A stretch of 22,178 nt of DNA from an uncultured Bacteroides sp. (GCA_900553815.1 USEY01000057.1:1-22178), one strand, 5' to 3'. Numbered from the stretch's first letter, positions 1 through 8,365 are shown. Program-made: numbers and translations. Notes: generated by a model from the sequence alone, not told the origin.

Positions 1-38
1 GATTAAAAATTAATCGTTTAACTACAGTGATGTGATTT

Positions 39-1841
39 TTATCGCACCACTAATAATGTGATATTGAAAACTGTCGGTTGATATTTGTCGGAAGTGAACA
101 ATGAAGAAGTCACTGTGCCTTCAGCATTTTCCACCTGCAAGTCTGTGCCGTTGCAAGAAATGCTCTTCACAGCTTCGCCGCCATGAATGCAGACACGCCA
201 TGAACGTTCCTGGTTCATACCTTCGTAGTAGCCCAGCAGAGGAGCAATCTCCACCTTCATGCCACCCTGTTCCATCTTCAGACTGATGTCGGTCTTGGCA
301 TAGATGCCTTTCAGGTAGTCGTTGCTGGTACCGTCGTCCTCTATCAGGGTAAAGGTAGAGTTGGCACCGGGATAGACATGCAGTGTCAACACATCGTTTG
401 TACCCTGTTCAATGGAGCGGGCGTAGGCACGCATAGGAATGATAGAACCTTGGCGTACAAGCAGCGGAATCTGCTCAATGGGAGCAGCCACCTTCTGCAT
501 CTGTCCGCCTTCCAACACGTCGCCATTCCAATAGTTCACCCACTTGCCGGCAGGCAACATAAACTCGCGCTCCGTAGCGCCCTGTTCATAGACGGGAGCC
601 ACAAACAACTCGTTACCGAAGAGATATTCGTAAATCTGTCCGGGCAACTTGCGCATCATCAGCTCACCCTCAAGGCGCGTCTTGTGCGCATACGAGTAAA
701 CATAGGGGAAGAGCTCCATACGCAGGTGCGTGTACTGGCGGAAAAGACGGTCGGCACGCTCTGAATAACGGTAAGCCAGGTTGGCAGAAGGATTCTCAGG
801 CTGAGAGAAAGCCTCTACAATAGGATTGAACTGCGAGAACTGCAACCAGCGGATAAAGAGTTCTTCGTCCAATTGGTCGGTGATACCCATGTCAAAGCCA
901 CCCATATCGTTGGCCAGGAAAGGGATGTTGCAGCTGCTCTTGCGCGCCGTGTCGTTGAACATGGCAATGTTCTCTTTCAAGGCAACAGCCGGTACCCAGG
1001 AGTTGAAGTTCTTGGTCGGTTTCTCAATGGTCCAGTCCGAACGGGTATCGTCGGTCCACTTACCGGGATAGCGCTTGAATTCCTCCGATTCCACACCACC
1101 GGTGTGCGACAGCAGGAAGCCGCGTCCTTGGGTTTCGCGACCGAATTCCTGCGACATCTCAAACATCACCTTGCAGACGTTGATGGCCGATGTACGGTCC
1201 AGCTTGATAAAGTCGGCTCCTTCATCGAAGAAGTGTTTCATGCGTTGTTTGAAGTAAGCCACAGCCTCCGGGTTGTTGAAGTCAATGTTTCCGCAGAGTG
1301 TACCCTTCTTACTGCCCCCTTCTGTCTGGAACATGGCGGTAGTAGTGCTGTTGTTGTGCCACGGATTAGACTCTACATATGTATTGCGGAAGTAACCTTT
1401 CTCCTCAAAATCGGCAAAGGCTTCCTCGTTGCCGGTCTGGAAAATGCAGTCCCAAGCCCAAAAACCACCTTTTACACCCTGTTTCTGCAAATAGTCCCAC
1501 ATGGCTTTACGGTCGGGATAACCAATGGTATCGGCCACGAAGTCCATGTACTTCTTCGGTCCCTTGCCTTCGTTGGCATGGTCCCAGAACCAGGAGTCAA
1601 TCCAGTATGCGTCAATGGGATAATCGTGGGCAATGATTTCATCCACTCTCTCCACCGTTTCCTGCTGGTTGGTATAGCTACCATAGAGCACACCAAACGC
1701 CCAGGAAGGAGGCAATACCACGTTGGTATCGGCCGCTTCGGGAACAGGATGAACATAAGTCTGATTTTCTTTGTTGCTCGTGCACATGGAGAACAGGAGC
1801 GAACAGGCCAGCAGGCCAAGGCAAGTCTTTTTGTTTTTCAT
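39..1841 (-). CDS. GH31 family glycoside hydrolase lipoprotein, no N-terminal sandwich domain
   Basis: Probable retaining alpha-glycosidase of family GH31, last gene of the SusC/SusD locus. Residues 1-20 form a lipoprotein signal ending in the lipobox LFSMC (Cys20), so the protein should be anchored to the cell envelope. The catalytic barrel begins almost at once (PPSWAFG near 44-50). The nucleophile is most likely Asp215 in FIKLDRTS, and the acid/base Asp265 in KWTDDTRSDW, at the same W+3 position as in other GH31 enzymes. C-terminal beta domains follow, including the family-typical EDDGTSNDY near 501-509. At 600 aa it is shorter than usual because the beta-sandwich that normally precedes the barrel is missing. 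It is 130 bp downstream of susD, with its own possible -7 element. The substrate (alpha-glucoside, alpha-xyloside, alpha-galactoside or other) cannot be read from the sequence. The family call is firm. Confidence 0.9.
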   Translation of the reverse strand: MKNKKTCLGLLACSLLFSMCTSNKENQTYVHPVPEAADTNVVLPPSWAFGVLYGSYTNQQETVERVDEIIAHDYPIDAYWIDSWFWDHANEGKGPKKYMDFVADTIGYPDRKAMWDYLQKQGVKGGFWAWDCIFQTGNEEAFADFEEKGYFRNTYVESNPWHNNSTTTAMFQTEGGSKKGTLCGNIDFNNPEAVAYFKQRMKHFFDEGADFIKLDRTSAINVCKVMFEMSQEFGRETQGRGFLLSHTGGVESEEFKRYPGKWTDDTRSDWTIEKPTKNFNSWVPAVALKENIAMFNDTARKSSCNIPFLANDMGGFDMGITDQLDEELFIRWLQFSQFNPIVEAFSQPENPSANLAYRYSERADRLFRQYTHLRMELFPYVYSYAHKTRLEGELMMRKLPGQIYEYLFGNELFVAPVYEQGATEREFMLPAGKWVNYWNGDVLEGGQMQKVAAPIEQIPLLVRQGSIIPMRAYARSIEQGTNDVLTLHVYPGANSTFTLIEDDGTSNDYLKGIYAKTDISLKMEQGGMKVEIAPLLGYYEGMNQERSWRVCIHGGEAVKSISCNGTDLQVENAEGTVTSSLFTSDKYQPTVFNITLLVVR

Positions 1842-1945
1842 AACAGTTTTGTTTTACTAATAGTTTTGTAGTGTCAGGAACGGTGGGCAGCAAATCCTTT
1901 CGGCTTCTATCAAACCCCAAAAGAAAAGCGGCACACCGTTCTGTG

Positions 1946-1953
1946 CAAAGATA
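1946..1953 (-). promoter_or_regulatory. possible -7 promoter element for the GH31 gene
   Basis: On the minus strand this reads TATCTTTG, a match to the Bacteroidetes -7 consensus TAnnTTTG, about 105 bp before the GH31 start. No -33 TTTG at good spacing was found. A 5-bp GCACA/TGTGC hairpin (1931-1946) overlaps its edge and is followed on the minus strand by a T-rich stretch, so the same spot may instead help end the susD transcript. Confidence 0.4.
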
Positions 1954-1971
1954 AGGATTACTGTCGAATTA

Positions 1972-3552
1972 TTATTCCCAATGTACGTTTTGCTTCAGTG
2001 CACCGTTCGACAGGTCTATCTGGTCTTGCGGAACAGGATAGAACACATTCTTAGGATAGCTCCAGTTCTTGTAAGCCAATACGGTCTTGGCTTCGCCCGT
2101 ACGAACCAGGTCGAAATAACGGTCGTTCTCGAATACAAATTCAAAACGGCGCTCATCCCAAATCTGCTTCAACGTCAGAGACTCCAGTTTGGGTTCACCG
2201 ACACGCTGGCGCACACGGTTGATAGACTGCAAGGCACCACCTTCATTTCCGTTTCTCAGCTTGGCTTCCGCATCAATCAGCAGGATGTCGGCAAAACGGA
2301 ATAGACGTTGGCTCTGTTCAATCTGAGTCAGATACCAGTCTTTCTTATAATCGCAACGCTCATCGCGCGGAATGTATACTTTCTTGTTGAAGCGTGCCTT
2401 ACCCGTAATACCGTCAATCACCGGCAGTGCCTCTACAATATCCTGCACCAGGTTTCCGTCCTTGTCATGATAATCTACAAGACGCTCGCCATCCCAAACG
2501 ATGGAATACAGGTAGCGCAAGTCGTTCTGCGTGTCATAACGTTCCTGCCATTCAGCCACCAGTTTGTCACTCGGTACGCTGTAGCCGAATCCTCCGTCTG
2601 AAGGTCCTTTAATCCAGCTGTTGTAAGCGTATGCCGAACCGCTTGCACGGCGGTCGCCCGACACAGAGTTTTGCGATTCAAAGATGGATTCCACACAGTT
2701 CTCATACTGCAAGCGATAGAGATAGTAGAAGCTGGAGTCGCCGCGCTCGGTAAACAAGTCGTAGATACCGTTGTCTATCACGTCAGTCGTCACCTTTTCC
2801 ACATCTGCCCAAGTCACACCGCCGATGGCCTGTCCGTTCTCCATGAAGTTCTCGCCCGAAGCCATGTACATCTTCACCTTAGCCTCCAATGCACGGGCAG
2901 CCCAAGCCGTTACACGGCCTTTCCACTGGTCTTCCCAAGCAGTTTTGCGCATGTTGTTGAAACCAAATTCCAGGTCTTTCAGAATGAACTTATAAACATC
3001 CTCTACGGAAGACTTCGGAATATCATAAGCACCGCCACTGGGCAGACCGTCGTAGATAACCACTTCGCCAAACAGGCGAACCAGTTCAAAGTAGCACCAG
3101 GCACGGATAAAAGAAGCCTCGCCCAAGATTTCGTTTTTCTCCGTCTCGTTCATTTCAATCTTGGGAACGTTGCTCAACACCTGATTGCAGAGGTTGATGG
3201 TGCTATAACGCGACTTCCACAGACTGTTGAAACGTGCCAGCGAAGGCGTAAAGCTGAAGTCGATGAACGTATTCAGGTCACCGTTTCCCTGCGTACCACC
3301 GCTACCGCCTTTCGACGTATTGTCGCTTGCCATTTCTTCCGGTCCCATGATGGTAGGGTCAAAATAACTCCAGTCTGAAGTAAACGAACCGTAGCAGGAA
3401 GTAAGAGCCTGCATGGCATGTTCAGAAGTCAACCAGAACTCTTCTTGCGGCAACTGATTGTAATCGGCAAAATCCATTTTGTCTTCGCAGGACACAAGGC
3501 CGCCTGCCACTGCCAGACACATTATATATTTATTGAGCTTTTTCATATTCAT
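1972..3552 (-). CDS. susD: SusD/RagB family glycan-binding outer-membrane lipoprotein
   Basis: Surface lipoprotein that pairs with the SusC channel and captures oligosaccharides before uptake. The N-terminus is a lipoprotein signal with lipobox GLVSC (Cys22), followed by acidic residues (EDKMD) as is common for surface-exposed Bacteroidetes lipoproteins. The 526-aa length is typical. SusD hallmarks are visible: helical repeat segments with EIDLN-like and IRAWCYFELVRLFGEV motifs near 150-165, RVRQRVG near 443-449, and the C-terminal block DERRFEFVFENDRYFDLVR. It starts 5 bp after the susC stop, so the two are surely cotranscribed and probably translationally coupled. The second Met (codon 3) is an equally possible start. 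The symbol is used in the generic family sense; the glycan is unknown. Confidence 0.93.
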   Translation of the reverse strand: MNMKKLNKYIMCLAVAGGLVSCEDKMDFADYNQLPQEEFWLTSEHAMQALTSCYGSFTSDWSYFDPTIMGPEEMASDNTSKGGSGGTQGNGDLNTFIDFSFTPSLARFNSLWKSRYSTINLCNQVLSNVPKIEMNETEKNEILGEASFIRAWCYFELVRLFGEVVIYDGLPSGGAYDIPKSSVEDVYKFILKDLEFGFNNMRKTAWEDQWKGRVTAWAARALEAKVKMYMASGENFMENGQAIGGVTWADVEKVTTDVIDNGIYDLFTERGDSSFYYLYRLQYENCVESIFESQNSVSGDRRASGSAYAYNSWIKGPSDGGFGYSVPSDKLVAEWQERYDTQNDLRYLYSIVWDGERLVDYHDKDGNLVQDIVEALPVIDGITGKARFNKKVYIPRDERCDYKKDWYLTQIEQSQRLFRFADILLIDAEAKLRNGNEGGALQSINRVRQRVGEPKLESLTLKQIWDERRFEFVFENDRYFDLVRTGEAKTVLAYKNWSYPKNVFYPVPQDQIDLSNGALKQNVHWE

Positions 3553-3557
3553 GATAT

Positions 3558-5108
3558 TTAGAATGTTACATTAACTCCAAGGCTATAAACCGAAGACAAT
3601 GGATAAACTGAATTATCAACACCCGTCAGCAGAGGGTCGCTTGAAGAAACCTCGGGCGAGAAACCGTTGTATTTGAAGAAAGTAACCGGATTCTCAGCGT
3701 TCAGATAAAGGCGCAGTTTCTCAATATGCAGCTTTTCGAGTGCTGTCTTGGGTAACGTGTATCCCAACTGTATGGACTTGATGCGGAAATAGCTGCCGCT
3801 CTCTACAAAGAATGAGTTGGGCGTACGAGCATCGCCTGCACTATACACTACCGAAGGATATGTATTGGATGTTCCTTCGCCTGTCCAGCGGTTTTCGTAG
3901 AATTCCTTGTCATACATGCGTGCATTGGTCATCAAGATACGGTTTTCGTTGAATATCTTGTTACCGGCTACTCCCTGACAGAAGATGTTCAGGTCAAAGT
4001 TCTTGTATTCACCGCCCAGATTAAAACCGTAGATGAAAGGCGGATTGGGGCTGCCCAACGCTGTACGGTCGTTGGCGTCAATCACACCGTCCTTGTTTAT
4101 ATCTTCAAATATCAGCATACCAGGCTTGGTATTGCTCATGTGGGGAGTGCTGGCTATCTGCTCCTCGTTCTGGAACACACCAATAGCCTTGTAACCAAAG
4201 AACTCACCAACGGCATGGCCTACACGTGTACGGGTCAGCGGAGTAATGTTGTTGCCCGAGTCGCCCTTGTCGTAGTAGCTGGCACCGGCAGCACTGATTT
4301 TCTTCACTTCGTTCTTGTTGAAAGTAAAGTTAGCGCCAATGTTATAAGAGAATTCGCCTATGCGGTCGCTCCACGAAGCACTTACTTCGAAACCGGTATT
4401 CAGGATGTCGGCAAAGTTACCCCATACACCGCTACTGCTCAAACCAGAGCTACCCAATGCCGTAGTGGCAAAGATGGCATCCTGTGTCAGTTTGTAGTAC
4501 CAGTCCAAAGAAGTAGACAGACGGTTGGAGAAGAAATTCATATCCAAACCGATGTTGGTTTCGTTCACTACCTCCCAACGCAAATCGGGATTGTACTGCT
4601 TGTTCACCGTCACCGCACTCGACACGCCACTTCCCGTGCCTGAATTCTGCTCAGGACCGAAAATAATAGAAGTACCGTTTGAAGTGCTCAGCTGATAGAG
4701 GTTGGAAGGAATATTGTCGTTACCCAGCAAACCCCAACCGGCACGCAGCTTCATGAAGTCAATACCCGAACCTTGCATGAAGGGTTCTTCAGAGATGACC
4801 CAACCCAAACCTACCGAAGGGAATATGCCACGACGGTTGTTGGCAGGGAACTTGGACGAAGCGTCGGCACGCAACGTAGCGTTCAGCAGGTAGCGGTGCT
4901 TGTAGTCGTAGTTGATACGTCCCAAGTAGCCAATCTGCACAATCTTGCTACCCGAGTCGGACACCTTCATGGTATAGTTGGCTCCTTTGCCGATGGTAAG
5001 GAACAGATAGCTTTGGTTAATTTCAGGAATGTCGATAATATCCTCGGCCGAACCAGTCAGCGAGTTGGTCTTGGTTTCGCGATAAGAATAGCCCACCATG
5101 ACTTTCAT
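3558..5108 (-). CDS. susC: SusC/RagA TonB-dependent transporter, C-terminal barrel part (split by frameshift)
   Basis: This frame encodes the second half of a SusC-type outer-membrane beta-barrel, ending in the aromatic residue (VNVTF) expected for barrel insertion. It has no signal peptide of its own, and its first residues (MKVMVGYSY) read directly on from the last residues of the upstream frame (EKTFAQDHS). The upstream TGA overlaps this ATG in the sequence ATGA. One extra base in the TCATGA junction would join the two frames into a protein of about 1,097 aa, the normal SusC size. I therefore read it as the 3' part of one susC gene with a 1-nt frameshift, not as an independent gene. Reinitiation at the overlapping ATG could in theory still make this piece, but without a signal peptide it would not be exported. 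It is 5 bp from susD. Confidence 0.88.
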   Translation of the reverse strand: MKVMVGYSYRETKTNSLTGSAEDIIDIPEINQSYLFLTIGKGANYTMKVSDSGSKIVQIGYLGRINYDYKHRYLLNATLRADASSKFPANNRRGIFPSVGLGWVISEEPFMQGSGIDFMKLRAGWGLLGNDNIPSNLYQLSTSNGTSIIFGPEQNSGTGSGVSSAVTVNKQYNPDLRWEVVNETNIGLDMNFFSNRLSTSLDWYYKLTQDAIFATTALGSSGLSSSGVWGNFADILNTGFEVSASWSDRIGEFSYNIGANFTFNKNEVKKISAAGASYYDKGDSGNNITPLTRTRVGHAVGEFFGYKAIGVFQNEEQIASTPHMSNTKPGMLIFEDINKDGVIDANDRTALGSPNPPFIYGFNLGGEYKNFDLNIFCQGVAGNKIFNENRILMTNARMYDKEFYENRWTGEGTSNTYPSVVYSAGDARTPNSFFVESGSYFRIKSIQLGYTLPKTALEKLHIEKLRLYLNAENPVTFFKYNGFSPEVSSSDPLLTGVDNSVYPLSSVYSLGVNVTF

Positions 5109-6850
5109 GAATGGTCCTGTGCAAAGGTCTTCTCATAAGTCAGCGTATTGTCCCAAGAAAGCGCCATGTTGTTGCTCGACGACTTGCTCAAGTCGTTGGT
5201 AGCGTGTTTCAGTTTGGAACTGTATTTCGGCTGGTAGTTCACGCTTGTGCCGTAAGAAGGATTGAAGCCCAACGTAGAGCGCAAGGTAAAGTTCTTCAGG
5301 AACTTGATATCAATGAAGCCATTGATGACTGCCTTGATGTTGTTTCCCCACTGATGATTGTAATACAAAGTCACTTCAGGATTGTTGCCTTGTGTATCAA
5401 AACCGTTCACATTCTCCGGGTTACCAAATTCGCCACCGTTCTGTTCGCGGGTAGGAAGCAGCGGAGAAGTGCGGTAAATACCCGACAACAGGCTGCCGGG
5501 AGCCGGATTGGCTTTGGTAGAAGAAACCACGAAGTTCAGTCCCGTGGTGATGTTCTTGTTTATCTTGAAATCGTAGTTGGCACGCAGACCCAGACGCTCA
5601 TAGTTGTCGTTCTTCACCAGACCGTCTTCCTTCAGGTGATTGACACCCACGCTGAATGTAGAACGGTCGTTGCCGCCGCGAATAGTGATATCTTCATTGC
5701 AAGTAAAGGTGCTGGTCAGCACTTCGTCAAACCAGTTGGTGCTGGTTGTAAAGTTGTTCGGGTCAATCACAGCTTGCGGATTGTCCGTCATTTCCATGTA
5801 TTCATTGTAAAGGGTCACGTATTCAGGACCGTTTATCAGTTCGTGAACATGCGAAGGGGTCTTTACGCCCACATAGGCATTGAAGTCCACTTTTATTTTG
5901 CCTTCCTTGGCACCACGTTTGGTAGTAACCATGATGACACCGTTGGCAGCACGCACACCATAGATGGCCGAAGCCGAAGCATCCTTCAGCACCGACATGC
6001 TTTCGATGTCGTTGGGACCCAGGTAGCTGATGTCGTCTACAATCATTCCATCGACCACGTAGATGGGGTTGGCGCTGTAGATAGAACCCGTACCACGGAT
6101 GCGGATGGAAGGCGACGAACCGGGCGAACCGCTATTGGTGACCTGCACACCCGACAAGCGTCCCTGCATGGCAGCTACGGCATTGCTCACCGTCTGGTTG
6201 AAAAGTTCCTTACCACCAATAGTAGCGATGGCACTTGTCAGGTCTTTCTTCTTCTGTGTACCATAACCTACCACTACTACCTCTTCCAGGTTTTGGGCAT
6301 CTTCCTTCAATACTACTTTAAAACTGTTGTTATCTCCTATCTTGATATTTTGTGTTATGCATCCTACGTATGATATTTCCAATTCTTCGCCGGCCGAAGC
6401 GGTAAGGGCAAACTGCCCGTCCATGTTAGTGATAGTACCGCTTCCCGAACCTTTCAGTCTGACGGTGGCACCTATCACAGGTTCACCGTTTTCATCAGTA
6501 ATTACTCCACTGATATCTTTCTTTTCCTTACCGGTCGCAGCACCTTTCAGTATAATCTGGCTGCCGGCCACCTTGAATGTAATGCCGCTTTGGCTCAAAG
6601 CCTGTTTCAGCACCGTCTGCACATCTTTGCCCGATGTACTCTTGAGCGTAAGTGTCTGCTCCAGATTGATGGAGTTGTCGAACACGAACGAGTAGTCTGT
6701 CTGTTTTTCTATCTGTCTGATTAAGTTTTGTAATGTAATCTGTCCTGCCGGAATGCTGATGCGACCGCTTTCCTGCGCCCACACTCCCTGATAAGAGCCC
6801 AAGCAGAACAAAAGCATGATACTACATAATAGTTGTTTAAGTTTCAACAT
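5105..6850 (-). CDS. susC: SusC/RagA TonB-dependent transporter, N-terminal part with STN and plug (split by frameshift)
   Basis: First half of the outer-membrane importer that moves SusD-bound oligosaccharides into the periplasm using TonB energy. Visible in order: signal peptide 1-25 (cut after VWA), STN domain about 30-102, carboxypeptidase-regulatory-like beta domain about 112-183 (ISGVITDENGEPVIGATV), TonB box region EEVVVVGYGTQKKKD about 189-203, plug domain about 205-315, then the first barrel strands. An STN domain marks transporters that signal to a FecR-type anti-sigma factor, which matches the fecR gene directly upstream. The frame stops at TGA (5105-5107) in mid-barrel, after DHS. 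As sequenced it would give a truncated barrel, so the gene is either a recent pseudogene, a sequencing error, or read through by an unusual frameshift. The leader upstream faces a candidate antisense RNA. Confidence 0.9.
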   Translation of the reverse strand: MLKLKQLLCSIMLLFCLGSYQGVWAQESGRISIPAGQITLQNLIRQIEKQTDYSFVFDNSINLEQTLTLKSTSGKDVQTVLKQALSQSGITFKVAGSQIILKGAATGKEKKDISGVITDENGEPVIGATVRLKGSGSGTITNMDGQFALTASAGEELEISYVGCITQNIKIGDNNSFKVVLKEDAQNLEEVVVVGYGTQKKKDLTSAIATIGGKELFNQTVSNAVAAMQGRLSGVQVTNSGSPGSSPSIRIRGTGSIYSANPIYVVDGMIVDDISYLGPNDIESMSVLKDASASAIYGVRAANGVIMVTTKRGAKEGKIKVDFNAYVGVKTPSHVHELINGPEYVTLYNEYMEMTDNPQAVIDPNNFTTSTNWFDEVLTSTFTCNEDITIRGGNDRSTFSVGVNHLKEDGLVKNDNYERLGLRANYDFKINKNITTGLNFVVSSTKANPAPGSLLSGIYRTSPLLPTREQNGGEFGNPENVNGFDTQGNNPEVTLYYNHQWGNNIKAVINGFIDIKFLKNFTLRSTLGFNPSYGTSVNYQPKYSSKLKHATNDLSKSSSNNMALSWDNTLTYEKTFAQDHS

Positions 6851-6886
6851 TGTAAAGTTGTTTAAGGTTAATAGAATATTAATTAT

Positions 6887-6894
6887 TACCTTTG
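6887..6894 (+). promoter_or_regulatory. -7 promoter element of candidate antisense RNA
   Basis: The plus strand reads TACCTTTG followed by CA, a strong match to the Bacteroidetes -7 consensus TAnnTTTG. It points away from susC (start codon 36 bp to the left) and toward the 3' end of fecR, where no plus-strand gene exists. The -33 box is weak: TTTA at 6861-6864 with a 22-bp gap is the best candidate. Its likely product is the short RNA ending at the 6927-6956 terminator. Confidence 0.55.
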
Positions 6895-6899
6895 CATCC

Positions 6900-6957
6900 T
6901 GAGTAATAGGCAGAATGCCCCCCTACCCTCTTCCTGGTGCGAAGAGGAGTTTTTTTC
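6900..6957 (+). ncRNA. candidate cis-antisense small RNA opposite the susC leader
   Basis: A transcript starting a few bases after the TACCTTTG element at 6887-6894 and ending at the hairpin plus T-run at 6927-6956 would be about 55 nt long. It contains no open frame of note. It is fully complementary to any mRNA running from fecR into susC, covering the leader roughly 50-110 nt before the susC start. As I recall the literature, antisense RNAs at the same position (DonS in Bacteroides fragilis is the named example) repress the susC-like genes of polysaccharide utilization loci. The promoter and terminator are seen; the transcript and its effect are inferred. Confidence 0.5.
6927..6956 (+). 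terminator. Rho-independent terminator (plus strand) in the fecR-susC gap
   Basis: Perfect 7-bp stem CCTCTTC (6927-6933) and GAAGAGG (6941-6947) around a 7-nt loop, then two bases and seven Ts (6950-6956). It works only on the plus strand, where no protein gene ends, which supports a short non-coding transcript. On the minus strand the hairpin has no T-run after it, so fecR-susC mRNA would read through. Confidence 0.65.
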
Positions 6958-7032
6958 CTTTTGGTCGGGATTTTGCTCTTGGGGCGCGGCAAGATGGCAG
7001 TCTTTCCGTGCCCGTTTCTTTTCTACATGGGT

Positions 7033-8022
7033 TTATCTACACGATATGTTCACCTCCTCTCCGTTTATTGAATAATTGATTGGTGTAATTAGGTTGATTA
7101 TCTCTAGCATTTCTTTCAGCGATTCAGTCTTGATGGTCATCCAGTAGCGTTTGCCTGCATCAATGTTATGGAGCGAGATGTGTACGCCATACCAATGTTC
7201 CATCTTACGGGCCACTTCGGGCAGCGTTTCGCCCACAATCTTCAGCTTGCCCAACCGCCACAAAGCTTCCTCCTCGGCATCGCACGTCTGCAAGGCGGGC
7301 TTCAATCCTTTATCGTAAGGCACTGTTACCTTCTGGTTGGGCAGCATGTCGGCTATCAGCCGGTCGGTAGAGGCCGACAACACACTGACACGTCCGCTCA
7401 GCAAAGTCACTTCCAAAGCTTCATTGTCAGTATAGGCGTTGACGTCGAACGAAGTTCCCTTGACCAGTACCTTCACATCGCCCGCCAGTACCGTAAACGG
7501 ATGTCGGCTGTCCTTGGTCACATCGAAGAAACCCTGCCCCTGAAGCTTGACAGAACGGTTGTCGCGGCTATAACCGGTAGAATAGGTAAGTATGGAACCT
7601 GAATTGAGGAAGACATGTGTGCCATCGGGCAGGCTCACCTCGGCTTTCTGTCCGGCCGGAGTCACTACACACACCTGCCGGTGTCCTTCGTCCGACACAG
7701 TCTGGTAGAGCAACGGCAGCGAAATACCTATCAGCAGGGCTACAACGGCTGCAATGCCCACAGCCCGATAGATGAACGAGCGCGAATAAGTCTTCACCGG
7801 CTTCAGGCGGACAATGCCGCCTACAATGCGGTTCCACACCTTCTCCTTGTCGGGTGCCACAAACGAAGCATCCGTGCGACGTGCCAATTGCCAGCTCTCG
7901 GCCAGGGCGCGAAATTCTTTCTCATTGTCCGCACTCTCCCCTCGCCAGGCATCTACCTCGGCTTTTTCCCGGTCGGTAGCTTCGTTAGCAAAATATTTGG
8001 ATAGCAATGTGTATATTTCCAT
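7033..8022 (-). CDS. FecR family anti-sigma factor with C-terminal DUF4974
   Basis: Inner-membrane anti-sigma protein that senses, through the STN domain of its partner SusC, that substrate is bound and then frees an ECF sigma factor. The cytoplasmic N-terminal part (1-84) contains helical sigma-binding-like sequence. One membrane helix lies about 85-106. The periplasmic FecR domain is about 115-210 (VTPAGQKAEVSLPDGTHVFLN, then the LQGQGFFDV block), and a DUF4974-like module about 258-326 follows, the usual Bacteroidetes layout. Length 329 aa is normal. It precedes susC by 182 bp on the same strand. Unusually, no ECF sigma gene lies upstream: the 349 bp to the next gene hold repeats and no open frame. 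The cognate sigma factor must be elsewhere or has been lost. Confidence 0.92.
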   Translation of the reverse strand: MEIYTLLSKYFANEATDREKAEVDAWRGESADNEKEFRALAESWQLARRTDASFVAPDKEKVWNRIVGGIVRLKPVKTYSRSFIYRAVGIAAVVALLIGISLPLLYQTVSDEGHRQVCVVTPAGQKAEVSLPDGTHVFLNSGSILTYSTGYSRDNRSVKLQGQGFFDVTKDSRHPFTVLAGDVKVLVKGTSFDVNAYTDNEALEVTLLSGRVSVLSASTDRLIADMLPNQKVTVPYDKGLKPALQTCDAEEEALWRLGKLKIVGETLPEVARKMEHWYGVHISLHNIDAGKRYWMTIKTESLKEMLEIINLITPINYSINGEEVNISCR

Positions 8023-8138
8023 AGCAGTGCTTTTATGAAATAGACACGCAAGAAGGAAATAACCCCTAAAAGAAAAACGATTTTTTTTCAGAAAAATAAT
8101 CTTTTCCTGTTCTACCCCCCTCTACAAGGGTGTGTAGG

Positions 8139-8226
8139 GCCTGTTTGGTAGCAGTGGACTGCCCGGTCGGTAGCAGTTAACTCCTTGGTCGGTAGCAGTG
8201 GACTCGCAGCACGATGGGAGTTAACT
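8139..8226. repeat. 22-bp tandem repeat array, copy 1 (three good units, one degenerate)
   Basis: Three successive 22-bp units end in AGTGGACT or AGTTAACT (8139-8160, 8161-8182, 8183-8204), with core GGTCGGTAGCAGTTAACT. A fourth, degenerate 22-bp unit (8205-8226) keeps only the AGTTAACT end. Directly after it, AGTTAACTGCTACCAAAC (8219-8236) is an inverted copy of the first unit (8143-8160, two mismatches), so the block can fold into a long hairpin. Units adjoin without spacers. The same unit recurs at 21657-21744. The array fills the 349-bp fecR-trmH gap, which otherwise holds polypurine sequence and no gene. Confidence 0.85.
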
Positions 8227-8299
8227 GCTACCAAACGGGTAGTAGACTACTGCCGGGAAAGGGTTGGAAAGGGCTGTACGGACACCACAGGATGATGCC

Positions 8300-8365
8300 G
8301 CAAAAAGAAAGGAAAAAGAAGAAAGAAAAGGAAAGACGGTGGATTTCCAACAGGAGCGGTGGAAA
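8300..8365 (-). terminator. possible terminator of the RNA methyltransferase gene
   Basis: Just past the stop codon, TTTCCA (8344-8349) and TGGAAA (8360-8365) form a 6-bp stem with a 10-nt loop. The minus strand beyond it is a long pyrimidine tract rich in T. The stem is weak and the T-run interrupted, so this is a tentative call. Confidence 0.3.

Noticed and set aside
873..1871. Long plus-strand open frame (332 codons) opposite the GH31 gene
   Set aside because: Complement of a clear GH31 gene with catalytic motifs; the plus-strand product resembles no family and has the composition of an antisense frame.
5111..6373. Plus-strand open frame of 420 codons opposite susC
   Set aside because: Lies fully over the STN/plug-bearing susC frame, rich in His/Val/Arg as expected for an antisense reading; no domain seen.
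8139..8226. CRISPR array
   Set aside because: Units adjoin directly with no unique spacers, and no cas gene is present.
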